DNA of 64,000 bases from Trichopria drosophilae (Eukaryota > Arthropoda > Insecta > Hymenoptera > Diapriidae): positions 80,934,001 to 80,998,000 of the forward strand of contig CM059583.1 of assembly GCA_030407085.1 (NCBI GenBank). The letters are read 5' to 3'. This document shows positions 34,620-46,380 of the stretch, in pieces. The notes below the pieces were generated by a model. It made no database searches. It was given only the letters and a program-made list of their open reading frames with translations, and was not told where the DNA came from. A program made the position numbers and the translations under genes. Positions within the stretch are counted from its first letter, which is position 1; every line of letters begins with the position of its first letter.

Positions 34620-35880
34620 AAGAAATTGAATATAATTGATGTTACTTTTGCTGGATTCATAAAAATGTAAAAAGTGTTGAGCGACGAAATTTGTTCGCTG
34701 GTAATGAATGTTACCATAGCTTTGATGATCGATACAAATGTTGACAAAGTATTGTTGATGTAAAAATGATAAGATCGTTGATGGTAATGAATGTTACCAA
34801 TACTTCGATCAGAATAAAGTTCCATGCTTGGTGTAAAGAATAGGAAAATATTCCTGTTACTTGGTACCAGGTTATAAAAATATTAGTGTACTATAATGTA
34901 GTACAATAATAATTAAGTTAAAGCTGAGTCGTCTAAAAAAGACGAGCTCGTTGATGGTAATAAATGTTACCATTAGCGTGATCAATTCAAGGGTTGAAAA
35001 AATCTTGTATATGAATGAAATATAAGATCGTTCATTGGTAATGAATTTTATCACTACTTCGATATAAGAAAATATTGTACAAAATTATTGGCGAAAATTT
35101 TATTCGTCGATCAAATGTAATGAATATTGCCATTGGTATGTTCAAAAAATGACATACAAATGTTTAGCAATATGAAAAGCGCAGTTTTTGTTCCTGGTAA
35201 TGAATTTTACCATTTCTTTGATCAGTAGAACTGTTGAAAAATTATTGTCGGTGTATGAAATATAAGACCATTGATATTAATGAATTTTACCATTTCTTTG
35301 ATCAGCACAAGGGTTGAAAAATTATTGTCGACATGTGAAGTAAAAGATCGTTGATGGTATGTAATGAATTTTATCACTACTGCGATCAATAAAAGTGTTT
35401 AAAAACTATTGTCATTGTAATAAATCCAACATCGTTAATGGTAATGAATTATTTATTTGATTAGCACAAGTGTTGAAAAATGATTGTCCGTGTATGAAAT
35501 ATAAGATCGTTGATGGTAATGAATTTTACCATTACTTCACTGAGCATAAGGGTTGAAAAATGATTGCTCATGTACGAAATACAACCCAACGTACACGAAA
35601 ATCCGAATGTTTCTAAAACGTTTTTAGAACGTTCCGTAAAAGTTGCAGACATAAAACGTTTTACAAACATCTGGGTCCTTCGTGCCCGTTGGGAAGTTCG
35701 TTTAATGGTAATGAATGTTGCCATTAATTCACATATAAAAAAGCTTAACAAATTGTTGGCAATGAGAAAATGTAAAAGTATCGTGAATGATACCATTGCT
35801 AAATTCAAAACCCAGTAAAAAAACTGTTTGGCGACATACAAAACTTATTATGTTATTAGTAATGAATGTTACATTGGCAT
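34620..35880 (+). repeat. Tandem repeat, ~80-bp monomer with a hairpin core
   Basis: About a dozen units are recognisable at ~80-bp spacing (cores near 34708, 34786, 34955, 35036, 35117, 35194, 35275, 35357, 35439, 35515, 35704 and 35858). The core GGTAATGAATGTTACC pairs GGTAA with TTACC; other units read GGTAATGAATTTTACC. Around it, GATCGTTGAT, GTTGAAAAATTATTGTC and GAAATATAA recur. Frames across the array (for example 35461-35841 minus) are repeat translations. Confidence 0.85.
35585..35693. mobile_element. 109-bp MITE inside the 80-bp array
   Basis: CCCAACGTACACGAA at the left and TTCGTGCCCGTTGGG at the right are inverted repeats (13 of 15 match). It splits an array monomer between GAAATACAA and GTTCGTTTAATGGTAATG. 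The interior has AAAACGTTTT-type words. Non-coding. Confidence 0.65.
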
Positions 35881-36126
35881 ATACATAACCATAACATAAT
35901 GAGTTATCAGTGACTGGATTGTGGTGATTACACTATATATGTTTACTCTTCCGCTCTAGCCCAAACGTCATTCCGAGCAGTTGACTCTGTACTGCGCCAT
36001 ATTGGATATTGCCTTGAAGGGAGCGCTCCCGGTGCCAAACCCCAAAAACATATATTTCCAGAGAAATTTAAATGCCAGCACAGGCATTTAAACTGGGTAT
36101 TTAAATTTCGTTTAGAATCCCATTAA

Positions 36127-36816
36127 GTGGAGATGTGCCAAAAGACTGTCCACTGTGAAAAGTGAAGAAACGCCATTTTGCGTTACGTATTTCTTTTTAA
36201 CATTTAACATTTTAGAAGTCGAACAAATTCTCAATTCTAAAGTATTAATGTCATATAAACATTACGGTATTATTTTTCCAGATTATATTGTTATTCGAAT
36301 ATAATATTAGGATATAATGATCACTGTTAGATGAAAAGACACATTGAATATAAATTAGAATTTTCTTAGTATAATTATTAGTTTTTTTATTTTATATACC
36401 TACGACTAAATCCAAAACAAGTTAAAAAAAATGTTAATAAAAATTATTTATTTTCATGAAATGCCTTTTTAATAATATTACAATGATTAAATAGTTAAAT
36501 AATCAACACTTTATGTAATAACTATTTTAACAAAGGCAGCAAGTGGGTTAATTCAAATCGAAACAATAAAATACTTTTATAATTAAGAAACAAATTAGTT
36601 GACGTGATAAAAATTAAAAAAAAAATCAGTATGAAAAACAAGTGAAAAAATAGTAATTATAAAATAATAATTAATAAAAATATGGATAAATATGTTAATA
36701 AAATTAAATAAACAAAGTCATAAACGTAAACGTGGAGTAACATAGTCCGTGCGCTCGAACTAAACTCCAAAAGCATCAAATTCGTATTATACATGCACGA
36801 ACATTTAAACGATATA
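36127..36816. other. Intergenic, no gene recognised
   Basis: Very AT-rich DNA between the TTAA element and the next mariner-type element; no reading frame of note. Confidence 0.5.
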
Positions 36817-36818
36817 TA

Positions 36819-39117
36819 CACGGTGTCCCATTTTAAGTGTCCACCCCAAATATCTTGAAAATAACGCGTTGTACAAAAAAATGTTTCAGACAAAAGTTTC
36901 AACATTTTTTGTGGGCAATTTAACGGAGACCTTTATTCGACCTTGGCCATGACCTTGAAGGTCATATCAAGGTCAAATTCAATTTTTTAAAATGGGAATC
37001 CCCATTTTTTATTGCATATTTGGAAAGAGCAGGAAATTTTACCTTCAGGTACAACCTTTTCCATGTCCGGAACAACGACCTTCAAGATCTTTTCAAGGTT
37101 AAAGTTGTTTTTTTAACGGGAATCTCATTTTTTATTGTAGATTTGGAAAGAGTTGATACTTCACGTTCAAGTATGATTTTAAGGGTGTCCTGGATCACGA
37201 CAGTCCAGGTCATGCGAAGGTCAAAGTTGTTTTTTTTTGTTTTTAACGGGAACCCCTAATTTTTGACTGTGGTTTTGGAAAGAGTTGAAATCTGAATCGT
37301 ACTGCAAGTACTTTTTTTCGTTGCATGTATGCTGTTCATATTACTAACGGCAACCCCGTAAAAAGAGGGATGAATCTAAGAATAACCTTCAAGTTTGCAA
37401 GACCAGCGAAAAAGACATGACTTTTATTAGATTCTTGCACTTATTTTGAAAACAGCAAACCTTATAAATAATGTGTCCAACAAAAAATTTAGCACATGAA
37501 TTTCTGTACCGAAATGTTTTAAGGAGAGTGACCTATCAAGAACGTGTACCGCCGGCATTAGCATTACCCGATGTGCACCACGGGGAGGAAGCACGGTCGG
37601 ATTTTGCACATCATTTGGCCCTGCGAAGGGCCGACTGTGTGTGTTGTGCGTGTGCGCGTGGGCGTGTGCGTGTGCGTGTCCACCTAAAGAAATTGTAGAT
37701 ATAATTCATCAAGTTGGTCGAGGTGAGGATAATTATGCGCTAGCAGACCGCTTTTATGCTGCAAAATGTCTGAACATGCGTCATCCTAATAGAAAGACTA
37801 TAAAAAGGTAAGGTATAAAAAGCACCAGAGCTGAGAGCGGAAGTCTCAAAAGAGAGCGACGAAAATCAGGTGCTGGTGAAGAAAAATCTGTAGCTCCTGT
37901 AACATCTACTAGTGTATATCCTCATATCTCAACCAGAGAAATCGAAAAACGTCATGGTATTCTAAAATCGACGGCCAATCGATTTCTGAAAGCTCAAAAA
38001 TTCCATCCATATCACATTCACATGCTTCAAAAATTAGAAGAGGCTGATTATCCTCGACGTTTAGCTTTTTGCAATTGAGTGCAAGGATTGGTGGAAGCAT
38101 TTGTTAAAATAGTACTGTTCAGCGATGAAACCACCTTCACCAATAGAGATGATGTTAGTAGGCATATTATGCATTACTATACAGATTCTAACCCCCACTG
38201 AAAAAGACATAAAAAGTTTCAGCTTACCAATAATAATTGCTTAACTTCGGGGTTGACATTGTGGATAATTACACTGTGAGACCATATTTCTTTGAGGAAC
38301 ATTTAAATGGTAATAACTATGGATACAACTGCCGGTACGCGTGCTTGGTGGTTTACTAAAACATTTTTATAGAGAAATTTAAGTGCTACTTTTTTTGGAA
38401 ACATTATTTATCCATCATTACGTAGATTTGCTGTTTTTAAAATAAGTGCAAGAATCTAATAAAAGTCATGTCTTTTTCGTCGTTTTTGCAAAATTGTTTA
38501 GTTTATTGTTAGATTTACCCCTCTTTTATGGGGTTACATTCGTACAAAACAGTTTTAGTACGATTCAATATTTGACGATATTTAGCGACTTTGAATATTT
38601 TATCATCTGAAGGTTACTATAGCATATTATAAACTATCATGTCGGACATAAAATATCCCGTTCATCCCAAATCCACAATACAAAATAGGGATTTACATTT
38701 AAAAAACAACTTTGACCTTGGAATTACCTCGAAGGTCGTGGATCAGGAATGGTCATTGTCATACCCAAACGTCAACTATCAACTCTTTCCAAATCTACAA
38801 TAAAAAATGGAATTCCCATTAAGAAAATAACTGTGACCTTGAAAAGATCTTGAAGGTCGTTGTCCCGGACATGGACAAGGTTGTACCTGAACGCAAAATT
38901 TCCTGCTCTTTCCAAATCTGCAATAATAAATGGGGGTTCCCATTTAAAAAAATTGAATTTGACCTTGATATGACCTTTAAGGTCATGACAAAGGCCGAAT
39001 AAAGGTTGCCGTTAAATTGCCGAGAAAAATCTTGAAACTTTTGTCTGAAACATTTTTTTTTTGTACAACGCGTTATTTTCAAGATATTTGGGGTGGACAC
39101 TTAAAATGGGACCCCTG
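36819..39117 (+). mobile_element. Decayed Tc1/mariner element with ~650-bp inverted repeats
   Basis: Ends read CACGGTGTCCCATTTTAAG and, inward from the right, CAGGGGTCCCATTTTAAG, with TA at 36817-36818 and 39118-39119. Inverted repeats extend to about 37465 on the left and 38420 on the right (GCAACCCCGTAAAAAGAGGG versus CCCCTCTTTTATGGGGTTAC near their inner ends). Within them a ~115-bp subunit (GACCTTCAAGGT.., GATTTGGAAAGAG) is repeated. The interior holds a transposase pseudogene. A GT-rich microsatellite sits at 37634-37678. Confidence 0.8.
37684..38340 (+). pseudogene. Tc1/mariner transposase pseudogene, C-terminus lost
   Basis: Several frames together give transposase-like pieces. The N-terminal stretch includes PKEIVDIIHQVGRGEDNYAL and HPNRKTIKR. 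Next comes a helix-turn-helix part with HISTREIEKRHGILKSTANR and FLKAQKFHPYH. The first catalytic region follows (KIVLFSDETTFTNRDDVSRH), where the first Asp is kept. In-frame stops occur after RRLAFCN and after TDSNPH, and no sequence matching the second and third catalytic regions (DGxPAH, DFFLWG) is present before the right inverted repeat. The pieces are related to, but clearly different from, the two DD41D transposases in this window. Confidence 0.75.
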
Positions 39118-39119
39118 TA

Positions 39120-39411
39120 TAGTCATTTCTTGGAAATTCTCGATCGTCAATTCTCTTATTCTCTTCTCCGAAAACGTCGTTCCCCTCTTCGCCTGCTCGT
39201 ATGGCCGCGACTACATCCCCCTCCGTTCCCCTCCTCAGTGTCGACAATCAAAATTTATAGATACATACTCTCGATTGGACTTGATGTCCATGAAAGGTAT
39301 ATGACAAGCATTGTACATAATGTATAATACCTATACTATGTATATAAATATATAATTCGCTTACGCGTTCCGCACATATATACATCCTCATGAGTGTATA
39401 TTTGTAAGTGT
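39120..39411. other. Intergenic, no gene recognised
   Basis: Short unique stretch with no features; small frames only. Confidence 0.45.
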
Positions 39412-39762
39412 GCAGCGAAAAATTTTAAGTAGGATTCTCATGAGAACCTCATGAGAAATTGAAACAAGTGCCTTATAGTTATTGTAAATATACGTTATAT
39501 ACATCTATTAGTCATACAAGTATGGTACGGAATATGTAAAGTTTGATTACATGAAAGAAAATAATTTAATAGGTAGTTTTATGAGCATACAATCATGAAT
39601 GTTTTGAGTTCCAATTTTATGGAAATTACATAAAAATCTCATAACAATCATTAGTAACATAGTGCGCGTACTATATGACATTTATATGAAATTTACGAGG
39701 TACTTGTTTCAGATTTTCATGTGATTCTCATGAGAATCCTACCTACAATTTTTCGCAGGGTG
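39412..39762. mobile_element. MITE copy 2, opposite orientation to 13611-14001
   Basis: Ends read GCAGCGAAAAATTTTAAGTAGG and, inward from the right, CACCCTGCGAAAAATTGTAGG. The interior is the reverse complement of copy 1 with moderate divergence (shared words ACATGAAAGAAAATAATTTAAT and CATACAATCATGAATG). Non-coding. Confidence 0.75.
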
Positions 39763-39971
39763 AATACAAACACAATATCGATATATGTGTAGTTCATCAG
39801 ATAATCGAATATTGTGCGCAATCTTTGGCTATACGTACATGTGCCATACATGGCATGTTAGATATAATTTAGGCATATGAATTATATATGAATATGATAA
39901 AGCGTTTTGTGTATTTCATATACGCAGGCTCCTGCGTACAAGAGTATACACATTGTATATCAACATATATA

Positions 39972-42658
39972 CAGGGTGGCCGATTTATCTGAAGACATCG
40001 AAATATCTCGAGAACTATGCACAGAATCAAAAAAGTTGTCGGATGAAAGTTGTTCGACACGAAGGGGGGCATCCAGTGATAATTAAATTTACCCCCTCCC
40101 CCATCCCCTGGGGGTGGAGTGGGGGCAAAAACAATAAAACTTAAATAGGAACCCCCAGTTTTTATTGCAGATTTGGATTCTCCGGAAAAAAGTACACCAA
40201 TTTGACCTAGGAGCTATTGCATTTTGGTTCACAGGTGGCGCTGTAATCGATAAAAATCCAAATTTATCTAAAGACATTGAAATACCTCGAGAACTATGCA
40301 CAGAATCAAAAAAGTTGTCGGATGAAAGTTGTTCGACACGAAGGGGGGCATCCAGGGGGCAAATAGGGACAATTTGATCCCTTTATGAAAATTTAATATT
40401 AAAAATTCTAATATTAGAATTTAGTAATATCAATTGCGAAAATTGTTATTCTGAATATGAAATTTTAATAATGTCCATTCGAAAAATTAAGATTCTGAAT
40501 AATTGCTATTCTTCATATTAAAAATAAAAACTGATTACATAAAAATTGTGCATACAATATGGAAGCAATTTTATAAATAAGTTTTCTACCTTCAATAAAA
40601 TTACATTTTAGGTTTTAAATTTATTATTTAATAAACAAAAAGAGGGCATCACGCAATCCATTAAAAAACGCGTCATGTCCCTTCACTCAGCTCATTCATT
40701 CTCTCTCTGTATGTTTTTTCCGAAATGAGAATAAATAAGCTGAGCATTGACGGTCAAACCAGCTTCTATTAAACAAAACGAAACTCTTACTTCATTTGGA
40801 GATTTCGTCGCCATCTACCGGACCCCGAGAGAACTCACGTGGTTTCATACATGTACATCGCTTGCATTTCGGCCATCACCGGCGCCGGTTCTGTTACATA
40901 ACGCTAGAGGGCGACATAACTCGAAAATAAAGTAGCATATCATTTTATACATAAGTTGAGTCACACGTAACCAGTTCACCTACATTTTTCTCTACTTTCC
41001 TGAAGGGAAGTAAATGGATATCGCGACTTTCTAATCCCCATATTAAAATTTAGTATTCACGGTCTCTCAGTGTAAGACTGTTTTTGAAGTCCATTGTATT
41101 GGTAGTAATTCGGTCGGAGGTCACTTTGCTTTTAGAATAACAACTTTCCGTTTACGTGACTATTTTTTGTCTACCCTTCATTGCTTAAATCGAATTGCAA
41201 GTTAAAAATGAAGCCTGCTACAGTTCCCGAAAAAATCGAAATGATTCTTATTTATGGTGAATGTAAGAGGAATATTGACGATGCTGGCGCTGTATGCTGA
41301 GCGTTTTTCAGATAATGCTCGCTCGCGTTCTTTTTTTTACAAAGTTGTGAATGCCTTTCACTCTGATGGCAGCGTACAAATGAAAAAAAGGAAGCGAAGA
41401 TTAACAGTTACAGGAGAAGCTAACGAAGTAGCTGTACTAGCAGCTATTCACCAAAATCCACATGTAAGCACACGACAATTACATCGCGATTCCGGCATTT
41501 CCAGAGACAGTATTCAAAGAATATTGCATCGTCATAAGTTTCACCCATATCACATTTCACTGCACCAGGAACTAGATGGCGATGATTTTCATAACCGCGT
41601 GGTGTTTTGTGAATGGGCATTTCAAAAAATGCAAACGAACCACAATTTCTTTGCTAATGTATTATTTTCAGATGAATCTACATTCACGAACCATGGTGGC
41701 GTCAATAGGCATAATATGCATTATTGGAGCGTAGAAAATCCCCATTGGTTACGACAAGTTAATCATCAACGTCCTTGGTCGGTGAACGTTTGGTGTGGAA
41801 TCATAGGAAATAAACTCATTGGTCCTTATTTCATTGAAGGTAATTTGAATGGAACAAAATATCGAGATTTCCTAGAACAAGAATTACCATTACTACTTGA
41901 GGATGTTGCTATGGACGTCCGACGGACAATGTGGTTTCAGCATGATGGTTGCCCAGCACATTTTTCAAGAGTAGCAAGGGAAATACTAGACCGTGATTAC
42001 AATGGTAGGTGGATTGGTAGAGGTGGCTCTATTAATTGGCCTGCGAGGTCACCTGATCTAACATCTCTGGATTTCTTCCTATGGGGTTACCTAAAAGGTA
42101 AGGTTTATGAACAAGTACCAACGACTCGTGAAAACATGGTGGAACGCATAAGAACTGCTTGCGCAGAAATTTCTGCAGATATGATACTATCATGTATAAA
42201 GTCATTTGAAGAAAGAATAAATAAATGCATTGAAGTGGAAGGTCAACATTTCGAACACTTACTCAAGTAAGTGAACAGTGAGACAGTGAGAGGCAAGGGG
42301 ACTCACGTAAAACAAGCACCCCAAAGGGAACAGAAAAATACTACGTCCACGTCGTTGTTCCTGGGTAACGCTAAATGTATTTTTTCCCGGCTTTGTTAGA
42401 ATGACCGTATTCCATATCCGCTACGCGGGCGAAAATTGTCAATATTGGAGAATCCAAATCTGCAATAAAAACTGGGGGTTCCTATTTAAGTTTTATTGTT
42501 TTTGCCCCCACTCCACCCCCAGGGGTTGGGGGAGGGGGTAAATTTAATTATCACTGGATGCCCCCCTTCGTGTCGAACAACTTTCATCCGACAACTTTTT
42601 TGATTCTGTGCATAGTTCTCGAGATATTTCGATGTCTTCAGATAAATCGGCCACCCTG
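39972..42658 (+). mobile_element. Tc1/mariner DD41D element, copy 2
   Basis: Both ends read CAGGGTGGCCGATTTATC inward and are flanked by TA (39970-39971 and 42659-42660). The left inverted repeat contains two subunits and the right only one, so the ends are unequal in length. The transposase is on the plus strand. Sequence identity with copy 1 looks very high over the shared 2.69 kb, and the outer flanks of the two copies differ, which argues for transposition rather than segmental duplication. Confidence 0.9.
41254..42270 (+). CDS. DD41D (rosa-like) mariner transposase, 338 codons, copy 2
   Basis: Same architecture as copy 1: helix-turn-helix at about residues 71-100, catalytic D140, D231 and D273 with 41 residues between the last two, and an intact C-terminus ending before the inverted repeat. 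The open frame starts at the internal ATG 41254. An earlier ATG at 41208 opens about 26 codons (KPATVPEKIEMILIYGECK) that look like the normal N-terminus but meet the same 2-nt deletion near 41285 (GATGCTGGCGC where GATGCT-CTG-GCG would restore the frame). Both copies thus share this lesion. If translation starts at 41254, the first ~10 residues are out of the ancestral frame and the first helix is shortened. Enzymatic activity cannot be judged from sequence alone. Confidence 0.85.
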   Translation: MVNVRGILTMLALYAERFSDNARSRSFFYKVVNAFHSDGSVQMKKRKRRLTVTGEANEVAVLAAIHQNPHVSTRQLHRDSGISRDSIQRILHRHKFHPYHISLHQELDGDDFHNRVVFCEWAFQKMQTNHNFFANVLFSDESTFTNHGGVNRHNMHYWSVENPHWLRQVNHQRPWSVNVWCGIIGNKLIGPYFIEGNLNGTKYRDFLEQELPLLLEDVAMDVRRTMWFQHDGCPAHFSRVAREILDRDYNGRWIGRGGSINWPARSPDLTSLDFFLWGYLKGKVYEQVPTTRENMVERIRTACAEISADMILSCIKSFEERINKCIEVEGQHFEHLLK

Positions 42659-42660
42659 TA

Positions 42661-44584
42661 TATGGCATTGGCAGGACGTGACATCTATCGGAACATTCAT
42701 TGTGCTTGTCCATTCGGTCGATATTGAAGGAATCTCGGAAAACCCGTATGTGATTTGTCGATTGACTTTGAAGCCGCCTTAAGTGAAGCAAGAGATTCTC
42801 GCTTTTGCCGAACCCAGGAATAACCCACGTGGAGGTGGTGTAATCTATTTCCTTTTTTTTTAATTACTTCGACCCAGCCCTTAGGTCTGGACGAAGTATT
42901 GAATTTGGTCACTTCGGGCATAAAAATTACCCTATAGTTTTTCATCAAATGTCGACGTTTCATACCCTAAGGAGTCCAAATCAACAATAAAAAAAAATGT
43001 GTGTCCGTGATCTTGTTTAAAATACGTGTCTTGGCATAACATAGATTTGCCAAGAGCATAAAAAACAGTAGCCCCTATTAAGTTTCTTCGTAGTTTTTTT
43101 GCATTTATTTTCTAAAAACACAAATTTTATTAAAAAATGTTTCAAACAAAAAAGATAGAGCATGAAATTCTCTACAAAAAAGGTTGTATGCATTTTCTTC
43201 CTAAAGTCAACGATAATGTCATAAAAACTGGTTTAAAATGCTTATGACTATTGTGTGAAAAAGTATTAAATTTGGTCACCTCGCAAAAAAATTACCCTAT
43301 AGTTTTTCATCAAATTTCGACGTTTCGACCCCCTACCCCCCAGGGGTAGTCTTCACCTGCCCCTCGGGCGCGGTGATCACCTACGGGCGCATAAGTTCTT
43401 TTACGCCCTTGATACGAAAATAACTATTTCGATATATCTAAAAGATATCCGTCTTTTGATCTTTTCGACACTTTCAAGATATCTTTGACGAATTATATGT
43501 ATATATATTGTAAATACAGACAGTAATTAGTAAAACACAGAAAACATGTAATATGCATCGAATAGTCTATTACAATACAAGTGCATGAAGTAAGTGTTGT
43601 GCAATTTTTATTTATTAATTCAATTTTGAAAACTCATTTCCAATTTTACGTCGACTCAGGCCATAGGTCATAGTTGTTAATCATTTTCAATTTTCATACA
43701 TATAAGAAACATTATATTATTGTAACGTATCTATCGAAGCCACTTGGACCTAAATATGATTGGACCCCCAAATATGGATATAATTTTATAATATAATTGA
43801 AAGCTGTTAGTAAACGAACGAGTATTAATAAGGAATAGCCGACTCTACCCTGGGTCGAAGTTTCTGAGCGAGCGAAGCGAGCGAGACATCACGCCAGCAC
43901 TAGTTTTTTTGTTTGTAATTTTTTAGTTATTATTTTGAATCTTTATTTGTGCTTTTTTGTAATTTTTTTTTAATCTTTATTTTTTATTTTTTCGTTTTAT
44001 GATTTTTATCTTAAGTTTTTGCGAGTAACTGCAAAAAATTGCTGTATGCACATTGATTGTGTACACCATAAGCATCTTATTATGCCTATGTTCGCGCAAA
44101 ATTTGCAGCCTGTTTCGAAATTCTGTAAACAAAATTCTGCAGGTGTGTCACCAGCAGCTTTGGTTTCTTCGGCAGTAATTCACAAGATTAAAATTAAATA
44201 TGGTAGATATTGCTGTGTTTTTCTACCCTTTTAGTTTCCAGTGTTTCGGGATTAGTCACGACTTATCCAAATGGCGAAAAATTCGAAGAATATTGTACTA
44301 TTATTAGACAAAACGTTTGATCAGCTGGATACATATTGCTTCAGCTATCATAGCTGATGAAAAATCTCTTGCGGAGACTATTGCAAATTTAATTAAGGAA
44401 TCCGTAGATACAGGAATCTCAGTTGAGATCTCCGATACGTTATGCTATAATGAGGAAAGAGTGTACCCTGACGCAGTTGTCACTGCAGATGATTTTGAAT
44501 GTGATTCCCAATTTTTAGTAATTGTTTTATTATTTTATTTATTTCTGCAATATATTCATCCCTAACAACATTCCCCTGTAAAAT
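42661..44584. other. Mixed repeat fragments, no gene recognised
   Basis: A ~70-bp word, GGTCACTTCGGGCATAAAAA followed by TTACCCTATAGTTTTTCATC, occurs at 42908-42965 and again with changes at 43273-43330. ACTTCGACCCAG at 42867 and its complement CTGGGTCGAAGT at 43852, followed by GAGCGAGCGAAGCGAGCGAG, could be the ends of one unclassified element. 43900-44580 has two short frames (71 and 82 codons) with no recognisable domain. Confidence 0.4.
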
Positions 44585-45173
44585 TAATAAAAATTACATT
44601 TTTTCGATTCATCGCTCTTTTGCTAAACATTGGTTCGATTGATTTTTAATATTTTCGTTCACTATAATGGATCCAGTATTCTTAATTTTTAAATCAGACT
44701 TTATATTCGTATCAACGACTCCTAAAAGACCACGAGTAACAAGTTTTGAGCAAATTCGAATTACTTTTTGTTTTTCCGTATGCGATATTGGATCCGCTGT
44801 TCCTAATTTTTTAAATCCAGCATTATTTTCTTAATGAGACCCCAAAGAAATCCGAATAATAAGTTCGAGGCAATTTTTATTGATTTTCAATGTTTTATCC
44901 GCCATATTGGGTCCACCATTTTGAATGTTGTAAATCTGACATAATTTCGGAAACCAGAGACCCCGATAAGTCCCGAGTAACAAGTAAATTTGACTGATTT
45001 TGACCTTAATCGCTTGCCATATTGGATCTGCTATCTTGAATTTTGAAAAGTTGATAAGATTCACCGACCCCGAAAACCCCCGAGTAACAAGTTTCATCAA
45101 TATTTAACGAGTTCATTCTAAGATATTGATTTTATCCCCATAAATTGAAAAAGGATGTTTTCTACCCTTAAAG
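44585..45173 (-). repeat. Dispersed monomer array, four inverted copies
   Basis: Reverse-complement of the block at 16667-17150. Units are marked by CGAGTAACAAG near 44734, 44865 (AATAATAAG variant), 44976 and 45079, with GGATCC(A/G)(G/C) words between. It ends TTTCTACCCTTAA, the mirror of TTAAGGGTAGAA in the other copy. The 89-codon minus-strand frame across it is a repeat translation. Confidence 0.75.
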
Positions 45174-45247
45174 GCATAGCTGTTCAATTAGTATCATAAA
45201 TTGATACCTTATTAAACCTATTAACAGCAGTAATTCCAAACTAAATA

Positions 45248-45889
45248 ATGTCAACGACAATAAAAATCTGCACACGATACGCTAACAGCTTAGCTCAAAG
45301 AAGTAAAGAATTAATATACTTCTTAAAGGAACACGACAAAGATATCATGATTATACCGGAAACGCTATTCACTAAAAAAAAATACTTACATATTCCTATA
45401 TATCTTATGTACAATACGCAACATCCGGGCGGTACAGCTCACGGTGGTTCAGCTGTTAAATCTAGTTGTGGCTCAGCTAGTTAAATCAACTATTAAAAGT
45501 CACGAAAATGAAAGCTATAGTCAAGAATATCTACAAGCCGCTAGTATTATGATTGAGGATATGACAGGACCAATCACGATAGCCACTGTGTACAGCTCGC
45601 TAAAACCGAGGCTAAAACATGTAATATAACAACAATAAGCAATGCACAGACTTTTCCAAAAACACTGTGAAATAGATTTATCTCTGGAGGGGACTATAAC
45701 GCAAAGCATCCTTGATGGGCTTCAGGGTTAAACGTACCAAATGCGAGTACGACAAGATAGAAGGTCCAAGGACGACAACTACATACTTTTTTGTCATAAA
45801 AAGTATCCTCACGTTCTATTTTCGTACCGAATCGTGTCTTGATCTTACGTCAGATCATTCACATATGCATGCTGCAATGACTGCTAACG
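45248..45889 (+). pseudogene. LINE endonuclease fragment (jockey-like)
   Basis: Overlapping frames together give an APE-type endonuclease: YANSLAQRSKELIYFLKEHD, then IIPETLFTKKKY at the catalytic Glu site, then NTQHPGGTAHGGSAV and LKSTIKSHENESYSQEYLQA, then GPITIATVYSSLKP, then GGDYNAKHP (in another frame) and DLTSDHSH at the catalytic Asp-His site. At least three frameshifts and stops break it. The usual N-terminal Asn is represented by NS in ANSLAQRS. No reverse transcriptase follows: at 45893 the sequence meets TTAA and a different element begins. Related jockey-clade elements are common in insects. Confidence 0.7.
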
Positions 45890-45896
45890 TTGTTAA

Positions 45897-46380
45897 CCCT
45901 TAGCAGCATGGTGGTCAGTACTACTGACCACATATTTCTTTTTATATTTTCGACAATAAAATTGTTATTTTTTTAATTATAACGGTCATTTTTTGTTATT
46001 TATGGTACCAAGTCTATGATTAACAAAGGAAATGACGTATAATATAAAATATTAGCTATAACACATTGTTATAAAGAAAAGAAAGGTAAAAAACGTCATA
46101 TATTTTTTAAAAAATTCAGTATTACGTGTAATTTTCTAAATAATTTAATGATTCTTTCGATTTAAGTGTTTTTGGGATCGATGATTACGAATTCGAAATC
46201 CGTTTTCGGAAATTCAAAATGGCGTATTCAATATGGCAGACGAATTTGTTTAAAACTGCACGATTTTGCTTGAAACGTGTTACTCGGTGGGTTTTTGGGG
46301 TCGCTGATTACGAATCTGAAATCCGTTTTCCGAAATTTAAATTGTCGGTTCCTGTATGGTGACGAATTTTCCAAATTGCT
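45897..46380 (+). mobile_element. One-ended TTAA element with two dispersed monomers
   Basis: TTAA at 45893-45896 is followed by CCCTTAGCAGCATGG and a T-rich stretch. Two forward monomers lie at about 46165-46290 and 46270-46380 (GATTACGAATTCGAAATCC, GGCGTATTCAATATGGCAG, GGTTTTTGGGGTCGCTGATT). No matching right end was found. It abuts the broken LINE endonuclease and probably inserted into it. Confidence 0.55.

Larger units (their letters stand above)
33677..36122. mobile_element. TTAA-flanked element carrying two tandem arrays
   Basis: TTAA lies at 33673-33676 and 36123-36126. The left end GGGGATTCTAAATGAAATTT and the right end read inward, TGGGATTCTAAACGAAATTT, form a ~30-bp inverted repeat with few mismatches. 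TTAA duplications are the hallmark of piggyBac-type integration. No transposase is present; the interior is mostly two tandem arrays (34230-34610 and 34620-35880) and GC-richer shoulders at 33880-34200 and 35940-36040. Confidence 0.7.

Noticed and set aside
29297..42658. A single composite transposon formed by the two inverted DD41D copies
   Set aside because: Each copy has its own TA flanks and ends, the intervening 7.7 kb contains unrelated elements, and no outer duplication joins them.
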